Origin: a virus
Length of the DNA stretch: 43,843 nucleotides
Strand: one strand, 5' to 3'
IMG/VR virus record: IMGVR_UViG_3300020159_002763
Span: 1-43,843 of that record
Below are positions 15,165 through 23,427 of this stretch, piece after piece (position 1 is the stretch's first letter; every line of letters begins with the position of its first letter). A program made the translations under genes and the position numbers. The notes beneath the pieces are model-generated. The model had not been told where the DNA came from. It was given only the letters and a program-made list of their open reading frames with translations, and searched no databases.

Positions 15165-15734
15165 TTATCTTCCCCACACTTTATTTGATGGAATTGGAAT
15201 TTCTACACCACCCAAATCCATCACAAATTCTTCTAATGGTAGTACACATATGGTTTCCCATTCTGCTTCAGCAAGATCTAGGTAAGGGGTTTTAACCTCT
15301 GATAATAAGTATTTATGTGCTCCAGTTTCAAATCTTGGAATTTTATTTTTGATCAAACTTTGAACTATTCCTATTCTTTGTTCTGGTTTATAGTAATGTA
15401 AATTTACAGCAAAGAATGATTTTGGTTTAAAGTCTAATACAAATGCCAAAGGATATTTATCATAGTATGGAAGTTCTTCTCTATACTTTGCTTTATACTG
15501 GAAGAGCATAAGACTAAACAATTTTGGGAATACCCTCATTGTATTTTGATCTCTTTTTAAAACATTGTCAGACTGATCATAATTCTCTTGTCTGATTAAT
15601 TTTGTAGGATCATTTTCATATTGTATAGTTTTAGCAGCAAATACTTGAGTTCTATACCATTCTCTAGAAGGAGTTCCTTTTAATTCTTGATTTGATTTTT
15701 CTTTAACTTCTTCAAAAATGGTTTTATACGCCAA
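15165..15734 (-). CDS. Conserved T4-like virion-module protein, 189 aa, TTG start
   Basis: The start is a TTG with a strong Shine-Dalgarno GGAGG (complement of 15741-15745) six bases upstream, overlapping the end of gp4 by 11 bases. The middle carries FPKLFSLMLFQYKAKYREELPYYDKYPL, then FFAVNLHYYKPEQRIGIVQ, a segment I associate with a protein common in T4-like marine phages, whose name I cannot fix; DNA end protection or tail completion roles are possible. Its place between gp4 and gp48 supports a virion assembly role. Confidence 0.7.
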   Translation of the reverse strand: MAYKTIFEEVKEKSNQELKGTPSREWYRTQVFAAKTIQYENDPTKLIRQENYDQSDNVLKRDQNTMRVFPKLFSLMLFQYKAKYREELPYYDKYPLAFVLDFKPKSFFAVNLHYYKPEQRIGIVQSLIKNKIPRFETGAHKYLLSEVKTPYLDLAEAEWETICVLPLEEFVMDLGGVEIPIPSNKVWGR

Positions 15735-16158
15735 GGTTATCCTCCGTTAGTATTTGAAATTTCCATTTTCTATCAGCACAAAATTCTTCTGCAGCAGCCC
15801 ACTTTGCTTGATTTTTTGCAAACTCCTTTATTTCATATACTTGTTTCTGAGAAACTTTTTTACCAAGTTTAGGTCCAGCAACTTGTCTTTTTGGTTTTAC
15901 TTCTATTAGACTTTCACTTATAGATTTCTCTTTGTCTATGTACTTGATGTAAAAATCAGGAAAGTACTTATGAATTCTTTTATCTAATGGAGATACGTAT
16001 GGTATCCAAATTTCTTCACTAGACCATTTAATAATATTTTCATTCTTATCACAGTAATTCATAAACTTTAATTCCCATAAAGATCTGTAGATTATATTAC
16101 TATAATCTCCAATATATTTTTGAGGAACTGATGGTTTAAATATTCCCTTATAACTCAT
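15724..16158 (-). CDS. 4: Head completion protein gp4 (gp50/65)
   Basis: A 144-residue protein: MSYKGIFKPSVPQKYIGD, IIYRSLWELKFMNYCDKN, IHKYFPDFYIKY and LIEVKPKRQ. E29, D68, E86 and K88 form a PD-(D/E)XK-like pattern (PDF...EVK). In T4, gp4 acts late in head completion before tail joining. ATG at 16158 is chosen because an in-frame GTG six codons earlier overlaps a TATAAT-like stretch and lacks support. A minus-strand late-like octamer lies 24 bases upstream. Confidence 0.85.
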   Translation of the reverse strand: MSYKGIFKPSVPQKYIGDYSNIIYRSLWELKFMNYCDKNENIIKWSSEEIWIPYVSPLDKRIHKYFPDFYIKYIDKEKSISESLIEVKPKRQVAGPKLGKKVSQKQVYEIKEFAKNQAKWAAAEEFCADRKWKFQILTEDNLGV

Positions 16159-16182
16159 ACATATATTATAAGGCACTTAAGT

Positions 16183-16190
16183 TATTTAGA
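16183..16190 (-). promoter_or_regulatory. Minus-strand late-promoter-like octamer TCTAAATA
   Basis: Read on the minus strand, 16190 to 16183 is TCTAAATA, one mismatch from the T4 late octamer, 24 bases before the gp4 ATG. It overlaps the first base of the divergent gp54 start codon. Confidence 0.5.
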
Positions 16191-16957
16191 TGACAGTAAC
16201 TAATTACCAACAATTATATTATACAACTGATCAGTTAATAAAAAAGTTTAAACCTGCTCTAACATCATACTTTAGTGTTTTTATTCCTGGCAAATATGGT
16301 AACGCAGATAATGATGATGTAAATTTTTTGGCATATGAAGCTGTTCTTCCAGGAACTTCATTTGAAACTGGTCAAGTTTTTGGAGACAGACAAGGAATCA
16401 CAGAGCAGTATGCAAATAAAAGAGTTTATCCTTCAGTGGATGTAAGTTTTTATATAGATCAAGACTATAAGGTTATAGAATTCTTTGAGCAATGGATGTC
16501 AAAAATATCTCCAAATGAAGGAGAGAGTGGAAATATTGATTCATATAATAAGTTTCAATATCCAGATAAGTACGAAACAAATGTTATAATTACAAAATTT
16601 GAAAAAAACTTTAGAGAACCTAGTCAAAGATTAGTTAAAGCTGGTATGTATTCTATGCCTAGAAATAGGGTTGAGTACAAGCTTCTAAATGCTTATCCAA
16701 TAAACATAATTTCTATCCCTGTATCTTATGGTCAAGCAGACATATTAAGAACTACAGTAACATTTAATTATGATGTGTATAGATATACACCCTTTGCTGA
16801 TGATAGACAAATTGGTGGTAATGATGAAGGACGTGCTCGTGTTGTAGGTCCAGGAGGAGATACAGGAACATTAGGTGAATTAAATAACCAAGTTAGATTA
16901 ATTAATCAAAATATTCCTACCACTGGACTAAATCCTAATCCAAGGAATGTTGGATAA
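16190..16957 (+). CDS. 54: Baseplate tail-tube initiator gp54
   Basis: A 255-residue tube-fold protein: LTSYFSVFIPGKYGN, YEAVLPGTSFETGQVFGDRQ, and VYPSVDVSFYIDQDYKVIEF, the pattern shared by tail tube gp19 and its paralogue gp54. The position with gp48, gp26, gp51 and gp27 rather than with the sheath gene favours gp54, which starts tube polymerisation on the hub. The C-terminus (after about 215) is a Gly/Asn-rich tail. A late-like octamer overlaps its stop codon and serves the next gene. Confidence 0.78.
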   Translation: MTVTNYQQLYYTTDQLIKKFKPALTSYFSVFIPGKYGNADNDDVNFLAYEAVLPGTSFETGQVFGDRQGITEQYANKRVYPSVDVSFYIDQDYKVIEFFEQWMSKISPNEGESGNIDSYNKFQYPDKYETNVIITKFEKNFREPSQRLVKAGMYSMPRNRVEYKLLNAYPINIISIPVSYGQADILRTTVTFNYDVYRYTPFADDRQIGGNDEGRARVVGPGGDTGTLGELNNQVRLINQNIPTTGLNPNPRNVG

Positions 16958-16960
16958 ATA
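16953..16960 (+). promoter_or_regulatory. Late-promoter-like octamer GATAAATA overlapping the gp54 stop
   Basis: GATAAATA covers the TAA stop codon of gp54 and lies 26 bases before the gp26 ATG. Spacing matches the octamers at 33592 and 42821. Confidence 0.6.
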
Positions 16961-16986
16961 ATCATACCTGAATTGTATATTTCAAA

Positions 16987-17718
16987 ATGCCTTTACCAAA
17001 AGTAGTAACTCCTTCTTATGAGTTGACTCTTCCTTCTAATAAAAAGCAAATTAAATATAGGCCATTTTTAGTTAGGGAAGAAAAAATTCTAATCATCGCT
17101 ATGGAGAGTGAAAGTCCTAGCGAAATTAGAGATGCAATTAAAAATGTATTGAAAGAGTGTATTCTTACTAGAGGAATTAAAGTAGAAACTCTTCCTAGTT
17201 TTGATATTGAATATTTGTTTTTAAACATTAGAGCAAAATCAGTAGGTGCTCTAATAGATCTTATTGTTACTTGTCCAGATGATAATGAAACACAAGTAGA
17301 AGTAAGCATAAGTGTTGATGAAATTGAAGTTGATGTTCCAGAAGGTCATAGTTCTGAAATTAAAGTTGATGATAGTATCACAGTGAAGATGAAGTATCCT
17401 TCTCTTCAAGAATTCATTGATAATAATTTTGATTTTACTAAACCAAATAATAGTGAAGAAACTATCAATAAATCTTTTGATGTTGTAGCATCTTGTGTTG
17501 ATATGGTTTATACCAAAGAAGAATCTTGGTCTGCTTCTGATTTAACTAAGAAGGAACTTGTAGAATGGTTACAAACTTTTGATTCCTTGCAATTTAAAAA
17601 TATTGAAAAGTTTTTTGATACAATGCCTAAGTTATCTCATACACTTAAAGTAACTAATCCAAAAACTAAAGTAGAAAATGAGATAATATTAGAAGGGTTA
17701 TCAAGTTTTTTCGGATAG
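16987..17718 (+). CDS. 26: Baseplate hub protein gp26
   Basis: A 243-residue protein: MPLPKVVTPSYELTLPSN, YRPFLVREEKILIIAMES and RAKSVGALIDLIVTCPDD, the usual blocks of cyanophage gp26, a T4 hub assembly protein related to phage tail-assembly chaperone-like proteins. The middle VTCPDDNETQ region resembles the zinc-ribbon position of relatives, but only one Cys is present. gp51 follows two bases later. Confidence 0.82.
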   Translation: MPLPKVVTPSYELTLPSNKKQIKYRPFLVREEKILIIAMESESPSEIRDAIKNVLKECILTRGIKVETLPSFDIEYLFLNIRAKSVGALIDLIVTCPDDNETQVEVSISVDEIEVDVPEGHSSEIKVDDSITVKMKYPSLQEFIDNNFDFTKPNNSEETINKSFDVVASCVDMVYTKEESWSASDLTKKELVEWLQTFDSLQFKNIEKFFDTMPKLSHTLKVTNPKTKVENEIILEGLSSFFG

Positions 17719-17720
17719 TG

Positions 17721-17897
17721 ATGGGGCATGAAAGTTTAGAAACTTTCTATAGAATTAATTTTGCTTTGATGCAGCATCATAAATATTCATTGACAGATAT
17801 TGAAAACATGATGCCTTGGGAAAGAGAAGTTTATCTTTCCTTGTTGGAACAATATATTGAAGATGAAGAAAAAAAAGCAGCCAAGGCAAATAGATGA
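17721..17897 (+). CDS. 51: Baseplate hub assembly catalyst gp51 (short form)
   Basis: A 58-residue protein read directly: MGHESLETFYRINFALMQHH, then SLTDIENMMPWEREVYLSLL and a Glu/Lys-rich end. The MPWEREVYLSLLEQY block is what I know from the short cyanophage gp51. In T4, gp51 is an assembly factor for the hub and is absent from the mature baseplate. It stands two bases after gp26 and overlaps the next gene by ATGA. Confidence 0.72.
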   Translation: MGHESLETFYRINFALMQHHKYSLTDIENMMPWEREVYLSLLEQYIEDEEKKAAKANR

Positions 17898-19987
17898 ACG
17901 TAACAGATGCACCATCTGGAATACTAGACCCAAAGCAACCTTATTGGCCTGCTGATAAGGTTGGTGAGAGAACTTGGTTGCGTCTTAAAGGAAAATTAAC
18001 TGGCAGACGAGTAGAAGGGTTGAGTGAAAACTTTACATCTTATGTAAAACTTGGTGATGCTGATGCTGATAAATTGATTGCAAATATTAAAAAGTATGGT
18101 CAGTATCCACAAGTTAGTCAGAATGATAAGTATGGTGGTGCATATAATGCTGAAGCATATCAGAAGTGGTTGGTAGAAGAGTTTCTTGAGAAACCCTTTC
18201 AACAACAGACTAATCAAAAGATTGAAGATGCTGCAATAGAATCTAGACTAAAAGAGATACAAGAAGAAAGGAAACAAAAAGCAACATCATTTATTTCTGG
18301 AGCAACTTCATTCAGACCTGGCAAAAAAATGTCTCTGAATGTGACTAAAATGCAGGGGATAATTCCAAAAAGATCTATCCCTTCGGAATTAGTACAAAAG
18401 ATATCATCTCCTGTAGATACATCAAATATACAACCAAAAGAAGAAGAAGACTCTTCTTCCTTCGGAAGATTGTTATTAAACTTTGTTCAAATTAATAATG
18501 ATTTAGATGCCATAAAGGAAGTAATAGAGGAAGACTTTAAAACTACAAAAGAAAAAAACAAACAAGAAGTAGATGAGTATAAAAAAAGAGTAGCAAATAG
18601 AGGAAGAAAACTTACAAAGAAAGAACTTGGATCAGATAAAAAAAGTGTAGCAGAGTCTATCAAACCTTTTATAAGTAATTTCTTTTCTGGTGCTGGTGGA
18701 GCAATAAGATCTCTGGCATTATTAAAAATGCTTCTTGGCATTTTGAATGGAGATATTTCTTCAGTATTTAAAGGTCTTTTTGGTATTGGATTATCGTTCT
18801 TACCAAAGATTGGAATGATGATTGCTGGAGGAATACTTAAGAACCTCCTAGCATCAATGGCAGGTAGAGCAGTTGGTGGTGGAATTTCAAGGGGTGTTGG
18901 TGGTGGAATGAGAAGAGCACCTATTGCACCATCGTCTGCTGGGTTTGGGAAGTGGGCTAAGATTGCATCTTTAGGTACTGGAGCACTGGCATTAGGATCT
19001 GCTTTATCAATATCCAATCAAAATCAACAACAAGAATCAGTCCAACAACCAGAAACACAAAAAAGATTAGAAGAACTAACTCTCCAACAAAAATCTTCTC
19101 CTGAAGTAAGTTCAATAGCTCAAGAAGATCTCAAAAAGTTTGAAGCATTAAACATAAGATTTGAGAAAGCACTTGAATTTTTTATTGAAACTTACAAAAA
19201 AACTATGGGTGAAAGTGGTCAGCAAAGGTCATCATCTTCTGGAGGAGGTGGAGGTGGGTCTATGGCTAATCCATATGATATACCAGGATTGACAGTTGAT
19301 CAGGGATCAATTTCAACTTTGGATCAATTTAAGAGTGTTCTTAAAGGAACTCCTATGGAAGCAGAAGCAGAAGCAGTATACAATATGGCTCTCAAAGAAG
19401 GATTGAATCCTGCATTTGTAGCAGGACTTGCTGGTGCTGAATCTAGTTTTGGATCTAAAGGAAAAGCAGTTGGTAGAAATAATCCATTTAACTATGGAGT
19501 ATATCGAAACCAAACTTATGGATCTTATGCAGAATCTACACAGGGATTAGCAAGAGCACTTAGGGATCCTAAAGGATATTATTATGGAGAAGGGAGAAAA
19601 GATCTTCAATCTATTTTGCAAAAATATTCTCCCTCATCTGATGGTAATAATATACCTGTTCATATGAGAAATATTATGGGCATTGGTGCCCGTACTGGTG
19701 GTGATGCTAATACTATTTTTATACCATTAAATTCAAGTCCATCCATTACTCCAAACCAACCCACAATTCAACCATCTCCAAGACCAGTTGGTAGAGGAGC
19801 AAGTGCTTTATCTGGATCAGGATCTCAACCAAATCTTTCAGTTACTGTAGTCCCAGTTTCTTCAAATAAACCAGGAGCAGTAGCACCAAATGCAGGAACT
19901 AACCTTCCAAACATTGACCCAAATTATCCTGGTGATATATTTTCAGGGTTAACAAAAGGGGGATTAAATTTATATGGAAGTTACTAA
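17894..19987 (+). CDS. Hub/tape-measure-like protein with glucosaminidase/lysozyme-like domain
   Basis: A 697-residue protein. Residues 90-260 are charged, partly coiled coil. Residues about 260-375 hold a motif (ISNFFSGAGG...ILNGDISSVFKGLFGIG) and hydrophobic Gly/Ala-rich helices. A Gly linker (SSSSGGGGGGS, about 446-456) leads to a catalytic-like domain at about 476-580: EAEAVYNMALKEGLNPAFVA, GLAGAESSFG, NNPFNYG and YAESTQGLARAL, which resembles FlgJ/glucosaminidase and lytic transglycosylase folds with E at GAESSFG as likely catalytic acid. The C-terminus is Pro/Ser-rich. Position after gp51 corresponds to the T4 hub region (gp28/gp29). It may set tail length and digest peptidoglycan; both roles are inferred. 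Confidence 0.72.
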   Translation: MNVTDAPSGILDPKQPYWPADKVGERTWLRLKGKLTGRRVEGLSENFTSYVKLGDADADKLIANIKKYGQYPQVSQNDKYGGAYNAEAYQKWLVEEFLEKPFQQQTNQKIEDAAIESRLKEIQEERKQKATSFISGATSFRPGKKMSLNVTKMQGIIPKRSIPSELVQKISSPVDTSNIQPKEEEDSSSFGRLLLNFVQINNDLDAIKEVIEEDFKTTKEKNKQEVDEYKKRVANRGRKLTKKELGSDKKSVAESIKPFISNFFSGAGGAIRSLALLKMLLGILNGDISSVFKGLFGIGLSFLPKIGMMIAGGILKNLLASMAGRAVGGGISRGVGGGMRRAPIAPSSAGFGKWAKIASLGTGALALGSALSISNQNQQQESVQQPETQKRLEELTLQQKSSPEVSSIAQEDLKKFEALNIRFEKALEFFIETYKKTMGESGQQRSSSSGGGGGGSMANPYDIPGLTVDQGSISTLDQFKSVLKGTPMEAEAEAVYNMALKEGLNPAFVAGLAGAESSFGSKGKAVGRNNPFNYGVYRNQTYGSYAESTQGLARALRDPKGYYYGEGRKDLQSILQKYSPSSDGNNIPVHMRNIMGIGARTGGDANTIFIPLNSSPSITPNQPTIQPSPRPVGRGASALSGSGSQPNLSVTVVPVSSNKPGAVAPNAGTNLPNIDPNYPGDIFSGLTKGGLNLYGSY

Positions 19988-21932
19988 GTTATTAAACCTC
20001 CCTAAAGAGGAGCCAACTACAACTCCAACCATAGTTGCTAAGACAACAAAAATAAAATCGCTTATTGCTATTAGTGCAGACACTAAAAAAACTTCTAAAA
20101 AATTAAGAACTATTTTTGAGAAAGGAGTTTATCAAAAGAAAACTCAACTATCAGTTTTAACTAGGTATAAAAAAAGATTAGATTCTATAGAAAAGCAAGA
20201 AGAATCTAAGCAGAAAAAAACATTACGTAAAAAATTATCTCCTAAAAATGCTTTACCAGAATTTAAAAGTAACTTTTTTTCTGGACAAGATGATGTATTT
20301 AATAATCTTGCGCAACTAGCAGCATTTAAAGCATTCTTAAATTTTGGAAAGGGAGATATATTTACTGGACTTGGACAATCATTACTTGCTGGGGGACTAT
20401 TACTTGGACCAGCCATGCTTGGTGGTGCTGCTAAAGGATTTTTTGGAAAGAATCAAAAAATTCCTAGAAACTATGGTAATAATTTGGGATGGGAAAGGGC
20501 AAAGCAGGGAAGGTATGGAGATAAAGGGGGATATGCTGGTGCAGAAAAAGACATAAGAGAAAGATATACAAGAAGATATGGTGAAAGAGCAGCAAATAAA
20601 AAATTTGCAGGAGAGGCAGTAGAAACTGCAACAAAAGGAGCAAAAGTAGGAAAGGCATTTGGTAGATTTGGGGCAGCATTAATTCCTGGAGTTGGTGCTG
20701 CAGTTGGTGTTGCAGATGCCGCACTTAGATCTCAATCTGGAGATCAAACTGGATCTGCAATTGCTGGAACTGCTGCTGCTTTAGATGCTGCTGCTGCAGC
20801 AAGTGCTGTAACTGGAATTGGATTACCTGTTGCAGGGTTACTTTCTGTAGCATCTTTTGCTTTGGATGCAACTAATTTAATTAGAGATTTATCTGGGGCA
20901 AGTTCAAGAGAAGAGGAGAAAAATAAATTAGTACAACCACAACAAACAAAGATAGAAGATAGACTAAAAGAAGAAACACAAAAACAAAAAGAACAAACTA
21001 GAGCAAGTAGTTCTACTTTATCTTTTAAAACAACTCTTATAAGTTATGAAAAAGCATTAATAAAGTTTGATGAGTTTGTTAAAGGATTTAATGGCACTAT
21101 GGGAATGAATGAACAACAAGTAAGAGAAACAGCAGCAAGAATTGAAGACTTGGGTGGTGGGTCAACTCCAATTTCAGCAGCAGGATATGAGTTTACAAAT
21201 GAATCATCATTCTCTCAGTATTTGACTGGAGATCCAAATGCTCCTGGGGGAGCATATGATGCATCTCATGGAACAGTATCTAATTATCATGATCACTTAG
21301 CATTTAAAGATGCAGCCACTGCAAAAAGAGCTTATGATTTCTTACAGAGTAAAGGACTTACTGTAACTGAACTTGGGGTAACAGAAGGACATAGCCCAGG
21401 ATCTGCTCATTACTCTGGACGTGCATTTGATGTTCCTGGGAGACAGTGGGGAGGAAGTCCAGGAAGTCCTATAGGACAAAGAGAATATGCAGGATCTGCA
21501 AAAGTCAGGGCATTTATGAATGACTTCTACAATTTAGAAAGACAAAGATCTAGAGGTCCTGATGCTGTTCCAACACCTAGACCTTCTGGTACTCCTCAAC
21601 CACCTAGACCTTCTGGTACTCCTCAACCACCTAGACCTTCTGGTACTCCTCAACCACCTAGACCTGTTCAATCAAGACCATCCACTTTACAACAATTACA
21701 AGATCTAGGAATTCCAGTTCAATCTGGAACTCAAATTCAATCTTCTAATGTAGATCCAATAAAAAGAAATCCTATTGTATCAGCAATTAATTCTCCAATG
21801 ACAAGATCCATCACTGTTCCATTTCCATTACCACCTCAAACTCAACAGATGGCTATGGGAGCATCACCACAGATGCCTCTAAATAATGAAAAGAGTCTAG
21901 AAAGATCCATAATGTATAAGGCATTTTCATAA
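19974..21932 (+). CDS. Hub/tape-measure-like protein with peptidase M15-like domain
   Basis: A 652-residue paralogue of the previous protein. The shared block is KSNFFSGQDDVFNNLAQLAA, then GKGDIFTGL and a Gly/Ala-rich hydrophobic stretch. Residues about 410-520 carry NYHDHLAFKDAATAKRAYDF and EGHSPGSAHYSGRAFDVPG; SxHxxGxAxD is the zinc motif of M15-type D,L-peptidases. Then come three copies of RPSGTPQPP and a Pro-rich tail. It could be a second tail-associated wall hydrolase that cuts peptide cross-links. Its gene overlaps the previous one by 14 bases and gp27 by one base. Confidence 0.72.
   Translation: MEVTKLLNLPKEEPTTTPTIVAKTTKIKSLIAISADTKKTSKKLRTIFEKGVYQKKTQLSVLTRYKKRLDSIEKQEESKQKKTLRKKLSPKNALPEFKSNFFSGQDDVFNNLAQLAAFKAFLNFGKGDIFTGLGQSLLAGGLLLGPAMLGGAAKGFFGKNQKIPRNYGNNLGWERAKQGRYGDKGGYAGAEKDIRERYTRRYGERAANKKFAGEAVETATKGAKVGKAFGRFGAALIPGVGAAVGVADAALRSQSGDQTGSAIAGTAAALDAAAAASAVTGIGLPVAGLLSVASFALDATNLIRDLSGASSREEEKNKLVQPQQTKIEDRLKEETQKQKEQTRASSSTLSFKTTLISYEKALIKFDEFVKGFNGTMGMNEQQVRETAARIEDLGGGSTPISAAGYEFTNESSFSQYLTGDPNAPGGAYDASHGTVSNYHDHLAFKDAATAKRAYDFLQSKGLTVTELGVTEGHSPGSAHYSGRAFDVPGRQWGGSPGSPIGQREYAGSAKVRAFMNDFYNLERQRSRGPDAVPTPRPSGTPQPPRPSGTPQPPRPSGTPQPPRPVQSRPSTLQQLQDLGIPVQSGTQIQSSNVDPIKRNPIVSAINSPMTRSITVPFPLPPQTQQMAMGASPQMPLNNEKSLERSIMYKAFS
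21582..21662 (+). repeat. Three tandem 27-bp repeats
   Basis: Three exact in-frame copies of a 27-bp unit (21582-21608, 21609-21635, 21636-21662) encode a PSGTPQPPR linker right after the M15-like domain. In-frame copy number can change without breaking the gene. Confidence 0.93.
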
Positions 21933-23212
21933 TGGCATCATATTTTAATTACAAAATATTAGAATTTTCAGTAGAAATATCAGAAGGGAAATTCATTTCT
22001 CTGTTGGAAACTGTTGCATCAATAGAATATATTGAAAATATATTATCTCCAGTAGTATATGTAAGTCTGGTGCTGCTTAATACTAGTGGAATTATTTCTA
22101 ACTTAAAATTAAGAGGAGGAGAAAAAGTAAGACTGCATATATCTCAACCTGCAACAGGTAAAAAAATTCTATTTGATGAGACAAGTAAAGTATTTTATAT
22201 AAGCAGAATAGGTGGATCTAGTACACAATCAACAAAAGAACTTCTTTCTATGGAGTTAGTTCCTAGAGAACTTTTAACTAATGAAACTGCTAGAGTCTTC
22301 AGGAGATATGATAGTACTATTGATAAAACTGTAGTTAAGATATTAACAGAGGAGTTAGACACTAAAAGATTTAGTTCTTCCACTATTGATTCTACAGTAA
22401 ATTCTTATTCTTTTATGGGGAATGCCAGAAAACCATTTACTGTTTTGACATGGTTGTTACCAAAAGGTATTCCACAAACTTCTTCGGGTTCTTCAGGAAC
22501 AGAAAAAGGAACTGCTGGATATTTATTTTATGAAAATAAAAATGGATATAATTATAAGAGTGTAGATTTTCTTTTTTCTCCAGATAGACAACCTGCTGAA
22601 AAGTATTTTTATAGTGAAACTGTTTTAACTCCAGCAGATTCTAGAATAAACTTTAAGATGATAACCACTCCAATTTTTAGTAAGAATGTAAATGTAATAG
22701 ACAATTTAACAGTTGGAATGTATTGTAGTATGAATTACTTTCTAGATTTCAATGCTAGAAAATTTTATGCTAACAAGTATAAGTTGTCTGAAAGTTATAA
22801 TATAATGAATCATGCCAGCAATAAAGATTCATCTCCAATAATTCCAAATGGTCTTCAAGATTCTCCATCTAGATTGATGGTTAGAATGTTAGATAATGGA
22901 CAGATGAATAAGAGTGGAAAATTAGAAACCTTGGATAACAGAATGAAGTATCAGGCTCAAAGTGTTACTAGATATAATTTGTTGTTTAGTCAAACGTTAA
23001 ATATAACTATACCATTAAATTTAAACTTGTGTGTTGGCGATGTTATTGAACTAGAATTTCCAAATATCACAAAAGACAAAGATAAAAAAGGATTAAAAGA
23101 TAATAGTAAATCTGGAAAATATTTGATAAGTAAATTAAAGCATTCACTAGAAGGCGTAAAAGGTCTTACTGGGTTAGAACTACTAAGAGATTCTTATGGA
23201 GTAGCAAAATGA
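21932..23212 (+). CDS. 27: Baseplate hub protein gp27
   Basis: A 426-residue protein close to T4 gp27 in size (391). MASYFNYKILEFSVEISEG, IEYIENILSPVVYVSLVLLNT, then LNLCVGDVIELEFPNIT and KSGKYLISKLKH match the beta-barrel (gpD/VgrG-like) hub pattern: an early 'sub-structure' block and a late 'can be written as vector' block. gp27 trimers form the hub torus holding gp5. It is followed by a microprotein and gp5. Confidence 0.75.
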   Translation: MASYFNYKILEFSVEISEGKFISLLETVASIEYIENILSPVVYVSLVLLNTSGIISNLKLRGGEKVRLHISQPATGKKILFDETSKVFYISRIGGSSTQSTKELLSMELVPRELLTNETARVFRRYDSTIDKTVVKILTEELDTKRFSSSTIDSTVNSYSFMGNARKPFTVLTWLLPKGIPQTSSGSSGTEKGTAGYLFYENKNGYNYKSVDFLFSPDRQPAEKYFYSETVLTPADSRINFKMITTPIFSKNVNVIDNLTVGMYCSMNYFLDFNARKFYANKYKLSESYNIMNHASNKDSSPIIPNGLQDSPSRLMVRMLDNGQMNKSGKLETLDNRMKYQAQSVTRYNLLFSQTLNITIPLNLNLCVGDVIELEFPNITKDKDKKGLKDNSKSGKYLISKLKHSLEGVKGLTGLELLRDSYGVAK

Positions 23213-23427
23213 ACCATAAATCAATTCAAGATCACCTAGAACAAGACATTCAACAACTTTCAGATCCTTTGATAAATTCTCAAAGAAAAAGGCATCTTGA
23301 AGGTGAGTTGGATGAACTTAATAGATATAGAATGACTCATCCAAATGATGATCATGATCCAACTCCTTTTGAATTATATTGTAATGACAATCCAAGTTCA
23401 CTAGAATGTAAAATTTACGATTTATAA
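23209..23427 (+). CDS. Microprotein with a CP12 C-terminal motif, 72 aa
   Basis: Overlaps gp27 (ATGA) and gp5 (one base). The C-terminus FELYCNDNPSSLECKIYDL has the Cys pair (C58, C67; eight residues between) and the NP...EC.IYD pattern of CP12, the small Calvin-cycle inhibitor that binds GAPDH and phosphoribulokinase. The N-terminal Cys pair and the AWD motif for phosphoribulokinase are missing; HLEGELDELNRYRMTHP stands in that place. The N-terminal half is a charged helix. It may be a GAPDH-binding decoy made with tail proteins, or a structural part that only resembles CP12. Confidence 0.6.
   Translation: MNHKSIQDHLEQDIQQLSDPLINSQRKRHLEGELDELNRYRMTHPNDDHDPTPFELYCNDNPSSLECKIYDL

Noticed and set aside
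18487-19017. 176-aa minus-strand ORF opposite the first hub/tape gene
   Set aside because: Pro/Ala-rich reverse-frame reading of a Gly/Ala-rich coding region, with a much stronger gene on the other strand.
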